In this document: in pieces, positions 9,909 to 21,235 of the stretch | Numbering within the stretch: the stretch's first letter is position 1 | How the letters are laid out: each line of letters opens with the position of its first letter | From: Cladochytrium replicatum | Taxonomy: Eukaryota; Chytridiomycota; Chytridiomycetes; Cladochytriales; Cladochytriaceae | Reading direction: 5' to 3' | Length of the DNA stretch: 64,000 bases | Assembly (NCBI GenBank): GCA_025526935.1 | Contig: JAHLKD010000075.1 | Location: 1 to 64,000 of the forward strand | Notes under the pieces: model-generated | What the model was told of the DNA's origin: nothing | Seen by the model: only the letters and a program-made list of their open reading frames with translations | The model's database searches: none | Translations under genes and position numbers: made by a program

Positions 9909-11590
9909 ATGCCTCGAACTACAAAGAAGCGAGCGTTAAAACAATCCAGACCATCATCTGAAAGAGAATCAAGTGCAGAACCTGTGACTGCACCTGAAAC
10001 ATCTCTGGCATCGGGTTCTGAAGTGGAAGAAGCAGAAGTTGGCCTTGATGTCAAATCGACAGATGTCAAATCGACAGCTCCTTCAAAGAAACCGGCGCGA
10101 CGTGGTACTAAAGGGGATGCTGACTATTTGCTCATCGACGGACTCTGTCCTGCTTCAGACATACGACTTTGGTATCGAAAATTCAAAGCGAGCGGCCACA
10201 GCTACGACTCGGAGGACTTCATCAGCAACTGTCAAACAAATCGTGATGAATGCGGCCCAAGATTTGTTCTTCAAGGGTTGATCGACCGACTTAACTCTGA
10301 CAGCAAGCTAGTTTGTCAAGCCCTGAACGAAATTCACGATGAATGCAGTGGACGAACGGAGTTCATAACAGCAGCAAACGCCTATCGTATGGAGTGCTTG
10401 AAAAGCTCTTCCTTTCAGAAGGAAACAACATTTCTGGACTTTTACAGGCGGCAGGGACACAAGTACGGCATTTACAGAGGAATGCCCGTCACTGCAAAGG
10501 TTGACGAGTTCCAAGCGACCATCAAACGAGCAGATGAGGACCGTGAAAGGACAAAACAGGTCCTCCAAAGTCAGAACGACTGTTGAACATGACAAAAGAT
10601 CTTGAAGAGACTGCAATGAACGAGAGAAGGACCCGCATCGCAGCAGAAGTGCGAGAGAAGGCTCTCATTGATGAATTGGGCAGGGCGGGTGCATTGATTC
10701 AGCACGGCGAGCACGAAGAGCTAGCAAGATTCAGGGAGATCACCGCTGCAATGGAAAGGGAGAAGCAGGCAACTTCCCAGGAGATTTCACAATGGAAATC
10801 ACGTGTGACCGCCCTGGAGGGAGAGCTTGCTGCTCTGAAACGACAGGCTGGTCATTCAGAAGCTGCAGCACCTGCGGCGCCAACATCAACAGGCGGCCTA
10901 ATAAGCATATCGTCGGCTATCAAGGGGATTGGTAGAATTCCGAAGGTACATCGAACCAGTTCTCCAACGAGTTCCCTTGCATTGCTTAGCCTGCAGCAGC
11001 ATCGTCGTACGGCTATCCTTTTGGTGAAAGAGGTCATCCAGGGTATCTGCTTCCAGATGCATAAGATCAATGAGGTTATTTATGACCTTAAATTGCCGTC
11101 TCTTCCACCATCAATCAAGTACGTCAATGTAAACTACGAAGTCCTCTCCCGAAATGAGTTTTTACGGCCCATATTTGTTGAATCAGACGACCGCTCAAGC
11201 TGAATATCAACTTCAAGTAGCAGTTCTCGGAGCAGCCTTACTCTTCTTAGGGTGCACATTTTGCTCGGAAACTGGATACGGCACAATAATTCGCTAAGTA
11301 CGTCTGCCACTATCTATCGCATGTTCAGGGCATTAGTGGATGCATATCCTTCTGAGTGGCTAAGGTTCTGGACGGCATACATCGGGCATCTTTCGTCCAT
11401 AACGCTCCCTGAGGTGGATTGGAAACCTTGGAAGACAGGTTTAGCCAAGGATTTCATGTTTTCAAATGACGACATTGATCGGTTCATCAGGACTGGGTTG
11501 GCGAAGGACGTAACCAGTGGTGGATGGGACTCTGACGATATGAACCAGATACAGAAGCTGATTTGGGCTGTTCCACCTATCAACTTGTGA
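9909..11590 (+). pseudogene. Broken second copy of the 560-aa repeat-associated gene
   Basis: Nearly identical to 674-2356 but disabled. At about 10563 CTCAAACAGTCAG has become CTCCAAAGTCAG, a net 1-bp loss that frameshifts after residue ~219. At about 11200 an Arg codon CGA has become TGA. Minor substitutions change Thr to Arg and Arg to Cys in the N-terminal half. Upstream array and downstream hairpin are retained. The high identity means the duplication is recent and the damage more recent still. Confidence 0.9.
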
Positions 11591-11726
11591 TTGCTCAGTG
11601 GTGTTTTGTTTCTTTTAACGATAGTGTTTCTAAAATACACACTGTCCACACAGACACAAAGTGTTCATGTAAATATCCGTGGTCTAACTCAAAATTCAAT
11701 CAATCCTCTCCTGGGCAGCAAAAACC

Positions 11727-11883
11727 CGGCGGGTCAGGGTCGGGTACGGGTTTCAACCACTTCGGGTCCGGGTATTCCCTTTGTACCCGTCAGTGACCCT
11801 GCGGGTCCCCAGACAAACACGACCTGACCCAAAGGGTTTGGTGCGGGTCGCCACTGAAACCCGGACCCGACCCGGACCCGCCG
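11727..11883. mobile_element. CGGGT-rich hairpin element, copy 2
   Basis: Same 157-bp inverted-repeat block as 2493-2649, again directly downstream of the 560-aa gene and ending at the same CGCCGAACCTTA before unrelated LINE sequence begins. Confidence 0.65.
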
Positions 11884-12333
11884 AACCTTACCCTGAAGTG
11901 TCGTGTGCCCATGTCTCTGTGTGTCTACATTTGCGTGCTAGTTTGTCTGCTAGTTTTGATTTAGGCCCACCTGACGATCCCCGCCTACCTCTTGACATTG
12001 CAATTGATATGCTTTCACCACGGCCTTTTTATCCTTCCCCTGCTTTTTCCCAGTGGGTTCTTGTTCTTCGTGCACTTAACCGCATTTGGTCAAACTGTCT
12101 TGGTTATGAGTTAGTTTTGTCTCCAGCTCCTGATTGTATCTTGTCTGCTTTTGTTGATTTGGATATGCCTTAGTGTTTTAATCATTTTACTTTTCCTACG
12201 GCTCGCACGGCTCCCCATGTGCTGCCAATTTACGTGTATTTTTACACTTGTATTTGGATTTTGCACCAGCGGGTGATATGTATTGGTTGGACAATAGATA
12301 CATATTATGAAGTTCAAAAAAAAAAAAAAAAAA
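11884..12333 (+). mobile_element. LINE family C, 3' end fragment with poly-A
   Basis: Encodes the last ~90 residues of a LINE ORF2 (ending about 12172), then a 3' UTR with the tail GCACGGCTCCCCATGTGCTG and GGGTGATATGTATTGG, and a poly-A run at 12316-12333. The same coding end occurs at 19430-19690 and the same tail at 18060-18180. A 5'-truncated, dead copy. Confidence 0.8.
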
Positions 12334-12642
12334 GACCTCATAGTGGCTCAGTCGGTACGAATGCGACTTTTCGAAGCTAAACTCCGCGGTTCGAATCCTT
12401 TAGGGGACTGGATTCGAATTTCCTACGAAATATATCTCTCGCAATATCGTGTCACGTGCAAGTACCGCGCCACACCTCCTTCGATTCGCCATTGCCTTCG
12501 CTCCTCTTTCCTACGGCTCGCACGGCTCCCCAAGTACTGAAGATTCCAAATCTTGGTTGAAGTACACGTGGGTGACATGTACTGATTAAGCATTGTCAAT
12601 ACATGTTATAACATTCAAAAAAAAAAAACAAGAAACAAAAAA
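12334..12642 (+). mobile_element. tRNA-derived SINE with LINE-C tail
   Basis: The head has an RNA polymerase III A box TGGCTCAGTCGG (12344-12355) and a perfect B box GGTTCGAATCC (12388-12398), 32 bp apart. The flanking arms do not pair into a cloverleaf, so it is not a tRNA gene. A unique body of ~100 bp follows. The 3' part (about 12500-12620: TACGGCTCGCACGGCTCCCCA, GGTGACATGTACTG, AATACATGTTATAACATTC then A-rich) matches the 3' end of LINE family C, so this SINE probably borrows that LINE's reverse transcriptase. It abuts the poly-A of the preceding LINE copy. Confidence 0.85.
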
Positions 12643-12725
12643 CGTCACTTTATTCCCAAGGCAAATTCACTTCAGAACCAGCTCGAATTAGAGGAAGATC
12701 CCCCGCAAGTGTCGTTGATGTTCAC

Positions 12726-13655
12726 ATGAATGATACAGTCGAAATGTCACTTACCATTGCTGATGCTGATCCCAAAGGGAAACGTCGAGCATCAAAATCA
12801 CCCCCGACTTGCCGACCTGCCTCTAGTGCCAGGGTCGAGAAGAATGCCTCTGCAGCTGATCATGCTACCTCTCCCTTGCCTACTCCTCGTGACCGATTCT
12901 TGGATGCTCTGCATATGCTGGCCCCTGCTCAAACTTCTGGATCTCATCCATTAGTGATGTCTGCTTTCACTCGTGCAATGCAATTTCTCCCAGTATTGGA
13001 ACCAGAGACTGAGGCTGCCTTCTTTGCTGCATTGACTATTGCTGTAGTTCTGTTGGTTGAAACTATCAGCTGCCCTCCTGCTGCTGTCTCTGCCGTGCCT
13101 TCCTATGCTCAAGTTGCGAGTGCTAGCCGACCGCCACCTGCCCCTGCTACTCGCAATCCTGGGCCTTTCAGCACTGCAAAATTTGCCTCTCGTGCATCAA
13201 ATGCTATTGTTCGTATTGAAGCTGCCGAAGCTGATGCTCAACCCGCCCTTTATCGCTCAGTGGTTGCTGGAGTGGACCCCCTATCTCGCAGATCACTACG
13301 GCCACCCAGATTGGTGATCGATTACCCGGCTGAGTCACCAATTTTGATCAATCCTCCTCAGCCTGTTCGTGATCGTGCTGCTGGTTTTGCTACTGTGAGG
13401 TTTAAGGAAATTAGTCGTCAGCCACTTAATCAGCTCCGCACTCTGATTAATCGAATTTCTGGAAACCCTCAATTTTCGCATGACATTCGCCATATTAGTT
13501 TTATTGGGCGTAACACTGCTGAGTTTATTTGTACTTCTGACTGTGCTGACAAGCTCCGCAAGGACATTTTTCCAGGTGATGATGTGCCCGTTGATCTTTT
13601 TGACCCTGGGCAGCTTGGTCTGTTCAATCACTTGAGCAACGTCAAGTTGGTGTAG
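12726..13655 (+). CDS. LINE ORF1 protein, gag-like
   Basis: 309 aa, ATG start, intact. The N-terminus is Pro/Ala/Ser-rich and disordered. The C-terminal ~100 residues form a conserved block (RHISFIGRNTAEFI, then VDLFDPGQLG) that recurs in the diverged copy at 17460-17906 (RYISFIGPSVVELL, VDVFDPAYY), which shows it is under selection in this LINE group. It probably binds RNA in the retrotransposition particle. I see no CCHC knuckle in ORF1. Downstream frames after 13655 continue the homology (VHKRFAHLLRITHDPAV), so ORF1 itself may be shortened by a late frameshift. Confidence 0.75.
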   Translation: MNDTVEMSLTIADADPKGKRRASKSPPTCRPASSARVEKNASAADHATSPLPTPRDRFLDALHMLAPAQTSGSHPLVMSAFTRAMQFLPVLEPETEAAFFAALTIAVVLLVETISCPPAAVSAVPSYAQVASASRPPPAPATRNPGPFSTAKFASRASNAIVRIEAAEADAQPALYRSVVAGVDPLSRRSLRPPRLVIDYPAESPILINPPQPVRDRAAGFATVRFKEISRQPLNQLRTLINRISGNPQFSHDIRHISFIGRNTAEFICTSDCADKLRKDIFPGDDVPVDLFDPGQLGLFNHLSNVKLV

Positions 13656-13810
13656 CAAGGGCTGTTCACAAAAGATTTGCTCACCTCTTGCGAATTACTC
13701 ATGATCCTGCAGTTTTTCATTATCTTTGTTCTAATCTTCCTGCTGCAGACTTTGAAGCTACTGTTTCTTTTAGCCCGTTCTTCGCGTTCTGAACCTACAT
13801 CTCGCAATTA

Positions 13811-16800
13811 ATGTGGACTTTTCGTTCTGGAACCTTCAACTGTAGAGGTTTGCCTCTGGATTTTTCAGATTTACTTGCTTGGCTTGTTACTCATCAGCTT
13901 GATTTTTTAAGTTTAACAGAAACTCATCAGTTAACTTTAGACAGTGTTTCTTCTGAGTATTTGTTGTTTGATTCTTGTCCTCCACCAGACGCTCCTTTGG
14001 CATCTGGTGTTGCTCTTCTTATTAACCAACATCGTTGCAGTACTTATCAATTTAGGTTGATTGCATCAGTTCCTTCTGGGTTTGGTTTGTGGTTTAGGTT
14101 TCGTCAGGTCGTGATTGGTGGATTTTATTTTCCCCCACGTTGGACTGCGGAAGACTGTTTTGGTGCATTATCTGATTTTCCTCAATTTGTTTCGAATTCG
14201 GATACACCAGTAGTTTTGATAGGTGACTTCAATTTTAGAACTCAGAGCACTGGTGATCATGTTACTAATGCCCGTGCCAGAGCAGTTCTTCCTTTTTTTA
14301 CAGCCCACTCACTTTCATTGGTTGTCCCAGCTTCTTCTTCAGCTCGTCGCCCAACTTTTCGTTCCCACTTGGGGAGTTCAATTATTGATCTGTTTTTTAC
14401 TTCTACTTATGTGACAGCTTCCTCTTATTTAGTGCATGATCACCCCAGTCTATGGCTCCCCATCCTTCAGACCATTTGCAGTGACCTGTTCATTTTCTTT
14501 AGCTGGCCCAGATCCTCACGCCACTGTGCCTCCTCCTCTACCTTCTTGGTCTCCGATTGTTAAAGGATGAAGTTATTCATAAGTTGCACAGAGAAACTGC
14601 TAAGATTCTGCTTCCTCCAACATCAGAGGCGCTAACAGCAGCATTGGAACCACTTCAGGTCCCTGTGGGGACTTCTCTTTCTCGTGCAGTGGCCCAGGGA
14701 GCAATTGATTCGGCATTTCAAATTATAGTTGATTTTGTTGAGGCAGCAGCAGTTCTGACATTAGGACCACCAACACCTCGTCGTAGAGCACCAGCGGCCA
14801 CTCCTTTGCCCCCTGAGATTGCTCTGTTACGTAGTAAGGCTCGTTCAGCATTCCGTGACTATTATTCCCTCTTTCACCACAATTCTTCTGACCCTCTTCT
14901 TCCTTTTCTAAGAACTCGCCAACGTGATAGTCACAAAGCAAATCAGCTCTGAGATCACACAGGAGTAAGACAAAAGCAAATTTTTTTGATGACCCTAGTT
15001 CTTCATCAGTGCCTTCTCTTCTGAAACATGTGTCTCATGCTCGGCGCTGTGCTAACTTTCGTACTTCAGCTAATCATTTAGACTTTGATCCTCAGTCTTT
15101 AGCCAAATATTCTGATCATTTTGCTAGTGTCTACAATGCTCAAGCTGCTGACCCAGTTTCACCTTCAATTGTTCTGTGTGATTTTCAGCTGCCATTGGAT
15201 GTTGAAGCTTTTGTTCTAGCTATTAGGGACTGCCCTTTGGAGTCTGCCCCGGGTCATGATCGTCTGCCTGCAGAACTTTATCGCCCAATTTCAGCTATTC
15301 TTGCTCCATTGTTCTTGCAACTTTCTCAGTCCATTTTTCGCAGTAGTCTTACACCCACTTCATGGAATCTTGGGCTTTGCACCCAGTTTGGAAGCAACGT
15401 GGTACGCTTGGTGATATTACTAATTATCGCCCCATTACTCTTTCGTGTGTTGCCCGAAAAATTTTTGAGCGAGCTTTGTTGCCACATCTTTATTCGGCTA
15501 TCACGTCTCAACGCCCACTTGATGCTGCCCAAGCGGGATTTCAGTCACACCGCTCGGGAATGGAATGTGTTTTTGGTCTTCAGGCATGTATCTCCCGTGC
15601 GTCTAATGCCAAGGTTCCTTGGGTTGCTGGTTTTTTAGATATTCAAGCAGCTTATGACACCACAAATCGTGCAATTCTTTGGGCTGAGCTTCTTTCTAGG
15701 GGAGTACCGTTGCCATTTGTTTTTGTTTTGAAGTCTCTGTTTGATTTTTGTTCTTCCAGAGTGGTTGTTGCAAATTGTTTTTCAGATGCTTTTGATTTGT
15801 TTAGAGGTTTGTTTCAAGGTTCTGTTCTCAGTCCACTTCTCTATATCACTTTTCTTGATCCTCTACCTGGGCTCCTCCGACCATTTGCCCCACCTATAAC
15901 ACTCTTTCATCCTGCCAAACCACGATATAATTCTTTTTTATTTGCAGATGATTTGGCCTTGTTTGCACTTACTTTGGATGCTATGCAGGTTCTTCTCTCT
16001 GTTTGTGACCAGTTTGCCCAAGCTCGTGGTTTTTCTTTTGCTCCTTTGAAGTCTGTGATTCTCACAAAAATTCCTATTCCTGCTCATTCGCCTTTGCTTC
16101 TTCATGGTCAAAGTCTGCCTGTCAAGCCTTCATTTCGTTATCTGGGTTGCTTTTTTGGAGATACTGGATTTGATGTTTCACTGACTATTTCCCATCGACT
16201 TGCCAAAGCGCGCGCAGCTTCTTTTGCTTTGCTTTCTTTTTCAAGGATGTTTGGTTCTCATTCTCTGGTTGTGGTTCGTCATTTGTTTTTGTCTTTTATT
16301 CGACCTACGCTTGAATTTGGTTTATATTTTATTCTTCCCTCTGTTGCTGTTTGCAAACCAGTTCGGACTTTTATTCACCAATGTTTGTGTCGATTTCTTC
16401 GCCTTTCATTTTCCACTTCAATTGCTGGGGTTTTACTGTTTTTGAAGTTTCCTGACCTTCAGTTTCGGCTTCAATATCTGCAGTTTCAGATGTTTCAACG
16501 TTGGCTGGATGATCCCCTGATATGGTTCACTCTATGTTGTCATTCTTTCTTCACCAGGGAAAGCACTTTCGTTGTTCTCCTGTCCCTTTCAACAATCACT
16601 TCCTCTTCCCGGCTGCAAATGTCGTAGTTCCCAAACCTTCTGATGTTATCGCAAATCACTTTCACCAAGTAGCCTCATCTGCCTATGGTTCTATAGCTGC
16701 TAGCTTTGCTCCCCTTGCATCTGCACACCTCATGCGCTAGCAATTGCTCCTCCATGCTTCCCTATTTCGTCAATCTTGAGGCTTCTGCAGTATCGCCTTG

Positions 16801-17108
16801 GACGTTTCTTTTATCACCCCCGCAAGCAGTGTTGTCACTGCCGCACTGCAACTCTCTCTAGATCTCATGTTTCAGAATGTTTGCGTCTTGACCTATTGTT
16901 GCCTCCTGTTCCTGTTCCTGTTTTACAACTTCCGCTTGACGTTGCAATTGATAGCCTTCGTCCACTTCGCATTGTCAACCCAGCGAATCTTGCACCGTGG
17001 TATCTAGTTTTTCGTTGTCTCCATAAGATTTGGCTTCACTGTATGGGTCTGCCATTAGAAGTTTCTCCTCCAGACTCCCTCTTTGGCCCTGCATTTGTGG
17101 ATCTTTAA
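13811..17108 (+). pseudogene. LINE ORF2, endonuclease-reverse transcriptase, frameshifted
   Basis: Starts with an apurinic-type endonuclease domain (13811-14460): FLSLTETH with the metal-binding Glu, LIGDFNFR with Asp/Asn, and HDHPS near the end. The frame is lost at about 14460-14560, resumes at 14557-14950, shifts to 15009-15390 and shifts again to 15362-16627. The last part is reverse transcriptase: NYRPITL, motif A FLDIQAAYDTT, motif B GLFQGSVLSPLLY, motif C FADD. The 3' coding end (about 16776-17108) holds a Cys/His knuckle, CCHC then H and C in SHVSEC. At least three frame breaks make it inactive. Confidence 0.85.
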
Positions 17109-17352
17109 CGTTTTCTTTTCTCATTATTTATTACTCACCTGTTTTTTTGGCACCTTAGCAGTATCTGACGGGTAGCCACAGGTTTGAGTTTACATTCTCT
17201 GTTTTGCTTTGTTGCTTTTCCTTATGCTGCGCGCGCTTCCCTATGTGCTGGTCCATGACCATCTTGTAAGGCACTTTGGGTGTTGTTTTTTGTTATGCAC
17301 TGTATGTGCAAAATAAATAATAATATTGTTAAAAAAAAAGAAAAAAAAAGAG

Positions 17353-18184
17353 AGTCCTGAAAAATACTTATATTTCTTACTTGGCAGTTCACTCTTTGAC
17401 CAATGCACTTTTGAGCTCCCTGCCACCTTAGCTATCTTCTGATTTGCCCTACCTGCGCTATGCCAGCATCTTTTTGTGCACTCTGGTTACCTTGCCTCCT
17501 TCAGCAGCTTCCCCAGATGCTTCTCTGCCTGCCAATACTGCTCTGCCTTGTGTGCCCCCCTTGCCAGACTTTGCTTGCCCCTGAGCTGCCCACCTATTCC
17601 ACTATATCTTCCCTCCGCTTTGCAGTATCTCAGCTTATACCTGTTCTCTTATCTGGTTTTACCCGCGGCCCCATCTCTGCTTTTCATGATTACCTCAAAT
17701 CGCAGTTGCCTTCTGGGACTTACCACGCCATTCGCTATATTAGTTTCATTGGTCCCTCTGTTGTGGAACTTCTCTGTCGTGCTCACTTTGTTCCCAGCAT
17801 TTGTGAGCATTTTATTTCTTGTGAAGTCTTGGACGTTGATGTTTTTGATCCTGCCTATTACAAGGCAGCCTTTCATGCCTCTTCGACGCTTTGGTTCATG
17901 ATTTAGTCAATCGCCGTTATGTCCACGCTATGGCTTATTCTTCTGATCCTCTTGTTATGTTGTATTTCCAACTTCTTAGCCCAAGTTTTCGCCTTCGATT
18001 CTTGATCTTGCCCTTCAGCTTAGGTCACAAAAGCATGGGCCATCTCTGCATTAGTTACCCAGCTCGCACGGCTCCCCATGTGCTGCCAATTTCCTTTTTA
18101 TACTAACACTTGTATTTTGGATTGCGAGCGGGTGATATGTAGATTTTTAATGAGTTAATACATATTATGAAATCCAAATAAAAA
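17353..18184 (+). mobile_element. LINE family C internal-deletion derivative
   Basis: Carries the C-terminal part of an ORF1 (17460-17906 and frame-shifted continuation to about 18040, homologous to 13400-13780), then jumps at about 18055 straight to the family C 3' tail (GCTCGCACGGCTCCCCATGTG, GGGTGATATGTAG, AATACATATTATGAAA). ORF2 is missing altogether. Confidence 0.65.
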
Positions 18185-18680
18185 CTGCATTTTTGGATCT
18201 TTAACGTTTTCTTTTTCATTATTTATTACTCACCTGTTTTTTTGGCACCTTAGCAGTACTGACAGGTAGCCACAGGTTTGAGTTTACTCCTCTGTTTTTC
18301 TTTGTTGCTTTTCCGTTATGCTTCACGCACTTCCCTTTTTGCTGGTCCATGACCATCTTGTAAGGCACTTTGGGTGCTGTTTATTGTTATGCATTGTATG
18401 GGCAAAATAAATTATATTGTTAATAAAAGAAGTGATTTTCTATTTTGCTAACTGATTCGACTTGCGCACTTCCCTATGTGCTGGTCTATAACCATCTTGT
18501 AAGGCACTTCGGGTGTTGTTTATTGTTTGCAATAAATAATTAAATTGTTCAAAAAAGAATTCAAAAATAAAACTGTCTTGTATCCAAAGTGCCTTACAAG
18601 ATGGTCATGGACCAGCACATAGGGCAGGGCGCGCAGCATAACGGAAAAGCAACAAAAAAAAACAGAGGAAGTAAACATAA
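18185..18680. mobile_element. Cluster of LINE family B 3'-tail copies
   Basis: Three short copies of the family B 3' UTR, each containing the CCATCTTGTAAGGCACTT-like core: 18185-18428 (+), 18429-18560 (+) and 18575-18680 (-, ACAAGATGGTCATGG). They match 17095-17340. All are extreme 5' truncations, as expected from aborted target-primed reverse transcription, nested or tandem at one site. Confidence 0.75.
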
Positions 18681-18689
18681 AAAAAGTAC

Positions 18690-18962
18690 CCAATCCATTG
18701 GTACAAATTCAACTTTTCGAACCTAAACTCGGGGGACTGGATTCGAATTTCCTACAAATTTTTTTTCTATCTAACTATTGTGTCACATACAACTATCGCG
18801 CCACAACTTCTTCGAATTTCTCAAGCTTTTGCTCCTATTTCCAACAGCTCGCACTGCTCCCCTCCCCAAGTGCTGAAGATTCCAAATCTTGATTGAAGTA
18901 CATGTGGTGACATGAACTAGTTAAAGCATTATCAATACATGTTATAAATTCAAAGAAAAATC
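18690..18962 (+). mobile_element. Diverged second copy of the tRNA-derived SINE
   Basis: Matches the 12334-12642 SINE through TTCAACTTTTCGAACCTAAACTC, GGGGGACTGGATTCGAATTTCCTAC, the body, and the tail GTGCTGAAGATTCCAAATCTTG to AATACATGTTATAAATTC. The A box is degenerate and the B box is deleted, so it could not be transcribed by polymerase III. Confidence 0.8.
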
Positions 18963-19738
18963 CTTGGTTGGAAAATAAACAGATACTATGAAGTTCAAAA
19001 AAAATCATTTGATCTCTGTTTTCATGAGTACATTCGATCATTGTTCTTCTCTGGCTGTTGTGAAGAATTGTGCTTCTGATTATCAACAAGGTCTTTTTCA
19101 TCCAGCCCTCTGTTTCCATCTGCTGTGTTGCAATTTTATTGATTATGGATCGTCTCCTTATGTTTCAGCTTGTCACAATGATCTCATTCTCCCTACGCCC
19201 ATTGTGGCCCCCTTCATCCATTGATGTTTGCATTTTCAGTCTTTAGCTGTTGTGCATAATGGACATATTGCTGTTTTGTTCGCCCCTGTCCACGATTTGA
19301 GACTTTGTCACGCTTCGTTGCTACCCCTGCACCAACATCTCCCAACAGTGTGTTTTGGTTTATTCCTGCTTTATCAGCTTGGCCACTTGTTTCCCAGCCC
19401 CCGGCCTCATTGTAGGAACTGTCCTGATGCCCCTGAAGTGTCACGTGCCCCGGTCTCAGTGTGTTTAGGTCTGCGAGCGAGTTTGATTTAACCCTGCCTG
19501 ATGATCCCTGCTTACCTCTTGACATTGCAATTCATATGCTATCAACACGGCAGTTTTAAGCTTCACCTGCTTTTCCCAGTGGGCTATTGTTCTTTGTGCA
19601 CTTAGCCACATTTCATCAAACTGTGTAGGTAATGAGCTAGTTTTGTCTCCCGCTCCTGATTCTATCTTGTCTGCTTTTGTTGATTTGGATTTGCCTGTTA
19701 AATAAATACATATAATGAAGTTTAAAAATCCTTAAAGT
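18963..19738 (+). mobile_element. LINE fragments: tail scrap, RT scrap and family C 3' end
   Basis: 18963-19003 is a family C tail scrap (GATACTATGAAGTTC then A-run). 19004-19200 encodes an RT fragment (FMSTFDHCSS, then QQGLFHP) matching the region before motif B of the 2655-4687 copy. 19230-19738 encodes a LINE ORF2 C-terminus with the knuckle HCRNC...SVC and the family C tail (AAATAAATACATATAATGAAG). All are broken. Confidence 0.65.
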
Positions 19739-20815
19739 TAACATATTAATTTCGCACATACGGTTGTTGCAAATTGTTTCTCAGATCCTTTTGAGTTGAT
19801 TAGAGGTTTGTTTCAACGTTCTGTTTTAAGTCAACTTGTCTATATCACTTTTTTTGATCCTCTGCCTGGTTTTCTCCGACCGTCCTCAAACACTATTTGA
19901 TCCTGCCAAACCACAACACAATTCTTTTATTTCAGATGATTTGGCTTTGTTTGCACTTACTTTGGATGCTGTTTCTTTTTTTGCATTTGGCCTCAGTGAG
20001 GCGTAGATCGTGTTCTACTGGTGAAGAAATGTTCATATTGGAATAGCATGCTACCCACAGCCCCACCATACACCAGCCTGGAATCACAATCCTCCACAGT
20101 ACTAACGCAGCAAGAAAACCCAATGGTTGAACACACCATATGCTCCCAAGGCACCTGCCGCTGTTCCATCCCTGAAATAGAAGTACCCCCTGTAAAACAT
20201 AAAAATGAAACCAAGCACTCTTAAATCTCACTTCCTTACTCATCCTACTACCTGTGTTTGACCAGAAAGAAAACCCACATCCAAGCCCAACGGTGTGGAA
20301 GGACCTGGAAAGAGCACTAACTGACCGAACTCCAAAAACACACAACAAAATTTCCAAAATGTCCGAGATGCCCAGAAAGGTAACAAGGCACCACTCATTG
20401 AAAGGTTCCCCACTACACCACCTGCCAAACAACACAACACGCCACGCCCTACCACTACTTTCTTTGGATGCTATGCAGGTTCTTCTCTCTGTTTGTGAAC
20501 AGTTTGCCCAAGCTCGTGGTTCTTCTTTTGCTCCTTTGAAGTCTGTAATTGTCACACAAATTCACATTCCTGCATACTCATGTTTGCTTCTTCAAGGTCA
20601 GCCCTGCCTGCCAGTCTTATTGAATTAAATGAATTATAAATTGGTTTTAATGAATTGATTTTAATAGTAAAGAATTGTTCAGATGTGCCTGCATTTTTGT
20701 TCTTTTGGTTGCTTTTTCAGAGACACTGGCTTTGATGTTTCACTGACTATTTCCCATCCTTTACCTTAAGTGAGCGCAGCTTCTTTTGCTTTGCTTCCTT
20801 TTTCAAGGATATGAA
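19739..20815 (+). mobile_element. LINE family B RT fragment, interrupted
   Basis: Matches 15760-16245 of the family B element (TTGTTGCAAATTGTTT, TTTGATCCTCTGCCTGG, TTTGGATGCTATGCAGG, GATGTTTCACTGACTATTTCCC) with many stops. It is split by a retroposed insert (19971-20461) and by an AT-rich insert at about 20625-20700. Confidence 0.75.
19971..20461 (-). mobile_element. Unidentified ~490-bp retroposed insert
   Basis: Sits inside the LINE fragment between two copies of CTTTGGATGCT (19960-19970 and 20462-20472), an 11-bp target duplication that occurs once in the intact LINE. The left edge is GTTTCTTTTTTTGC, so on the minus strand it ends in an A-run, as a retroposon would. I recognise no domain in its frames; the 207-aa minus frame across it also crosses LINE sequence and is not credible. 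Confidence 0.6.
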
Positions 20816-21235
20816 ACAGCGACCTTAATTTCCACATTCTCCGTTGTTTTGAAACGCTGAAAATATCACAGTATCAGGATAAGCCAACTGGAATGTGCAC
20901 TGAAACATGTTCAGGAACGGTGAGAGCACAAATTTTGTTCCTATCCGCTTTACATGTGCCATTAACTATGAGATGATAAAATACAACCCTGATGTAAGTG
21001 TTCTCCCAAATCACATGGGCAAAATGACAACCAGCACAAGATTGCAATCTGTTCCATCACACTAAATAGCTTGAACCGTCCTGATGTGGAGTCAAACAAC
21101 TTGTTGAAATGGTTGCCATACACAAGTCAAAACCATCGCTTTTCTCAAAGAAGGGAAATAAGACCCTTCAGTTGAGTTCCTTGAGATCTTTTGCAAAAGG
21201 CAACTGACCGTTTGCTCACAGTCTTGCTTCCATTT
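20816..21235. other. Intergenic stretch, nothing recognised
   Basis: No open frame, repeat or RNA gene recognised. It separates the LINE debris from the ABC transporter pseudogene and may include that gene's lost first exon. Confidence 0.4.

Larger units (their letters stand above)
12643..17352 (+). mobile_element. LINE family B, near full length
   Basis: A non-LTR retrotransposon with ORF1, then ORF2 (endonuclease, reverse transcriptase, C-terminal zinc knuckle), a 3' UTR from 17109, and an A-rich tail at about 17330-17352 (AAATAAATAATAATATTG then A-run). ORF1 is intact, ORF2 is frameshifted. No clear target duplication was found. Confidence 0.85.

Noticed and set aside
12334-12405. Functional tRNA gene
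   Set aside because: A and B boxes are present, but acceptor and anticodon arms do not pair and the unit continues into a body and LINE-like tail, so it is a SINE.
19932-20555. 207-aa minus-strand protein
   Set aside because: Spans a retroposed insert and both flanking LINE pieces, so the frame crosses insertion boundaries.
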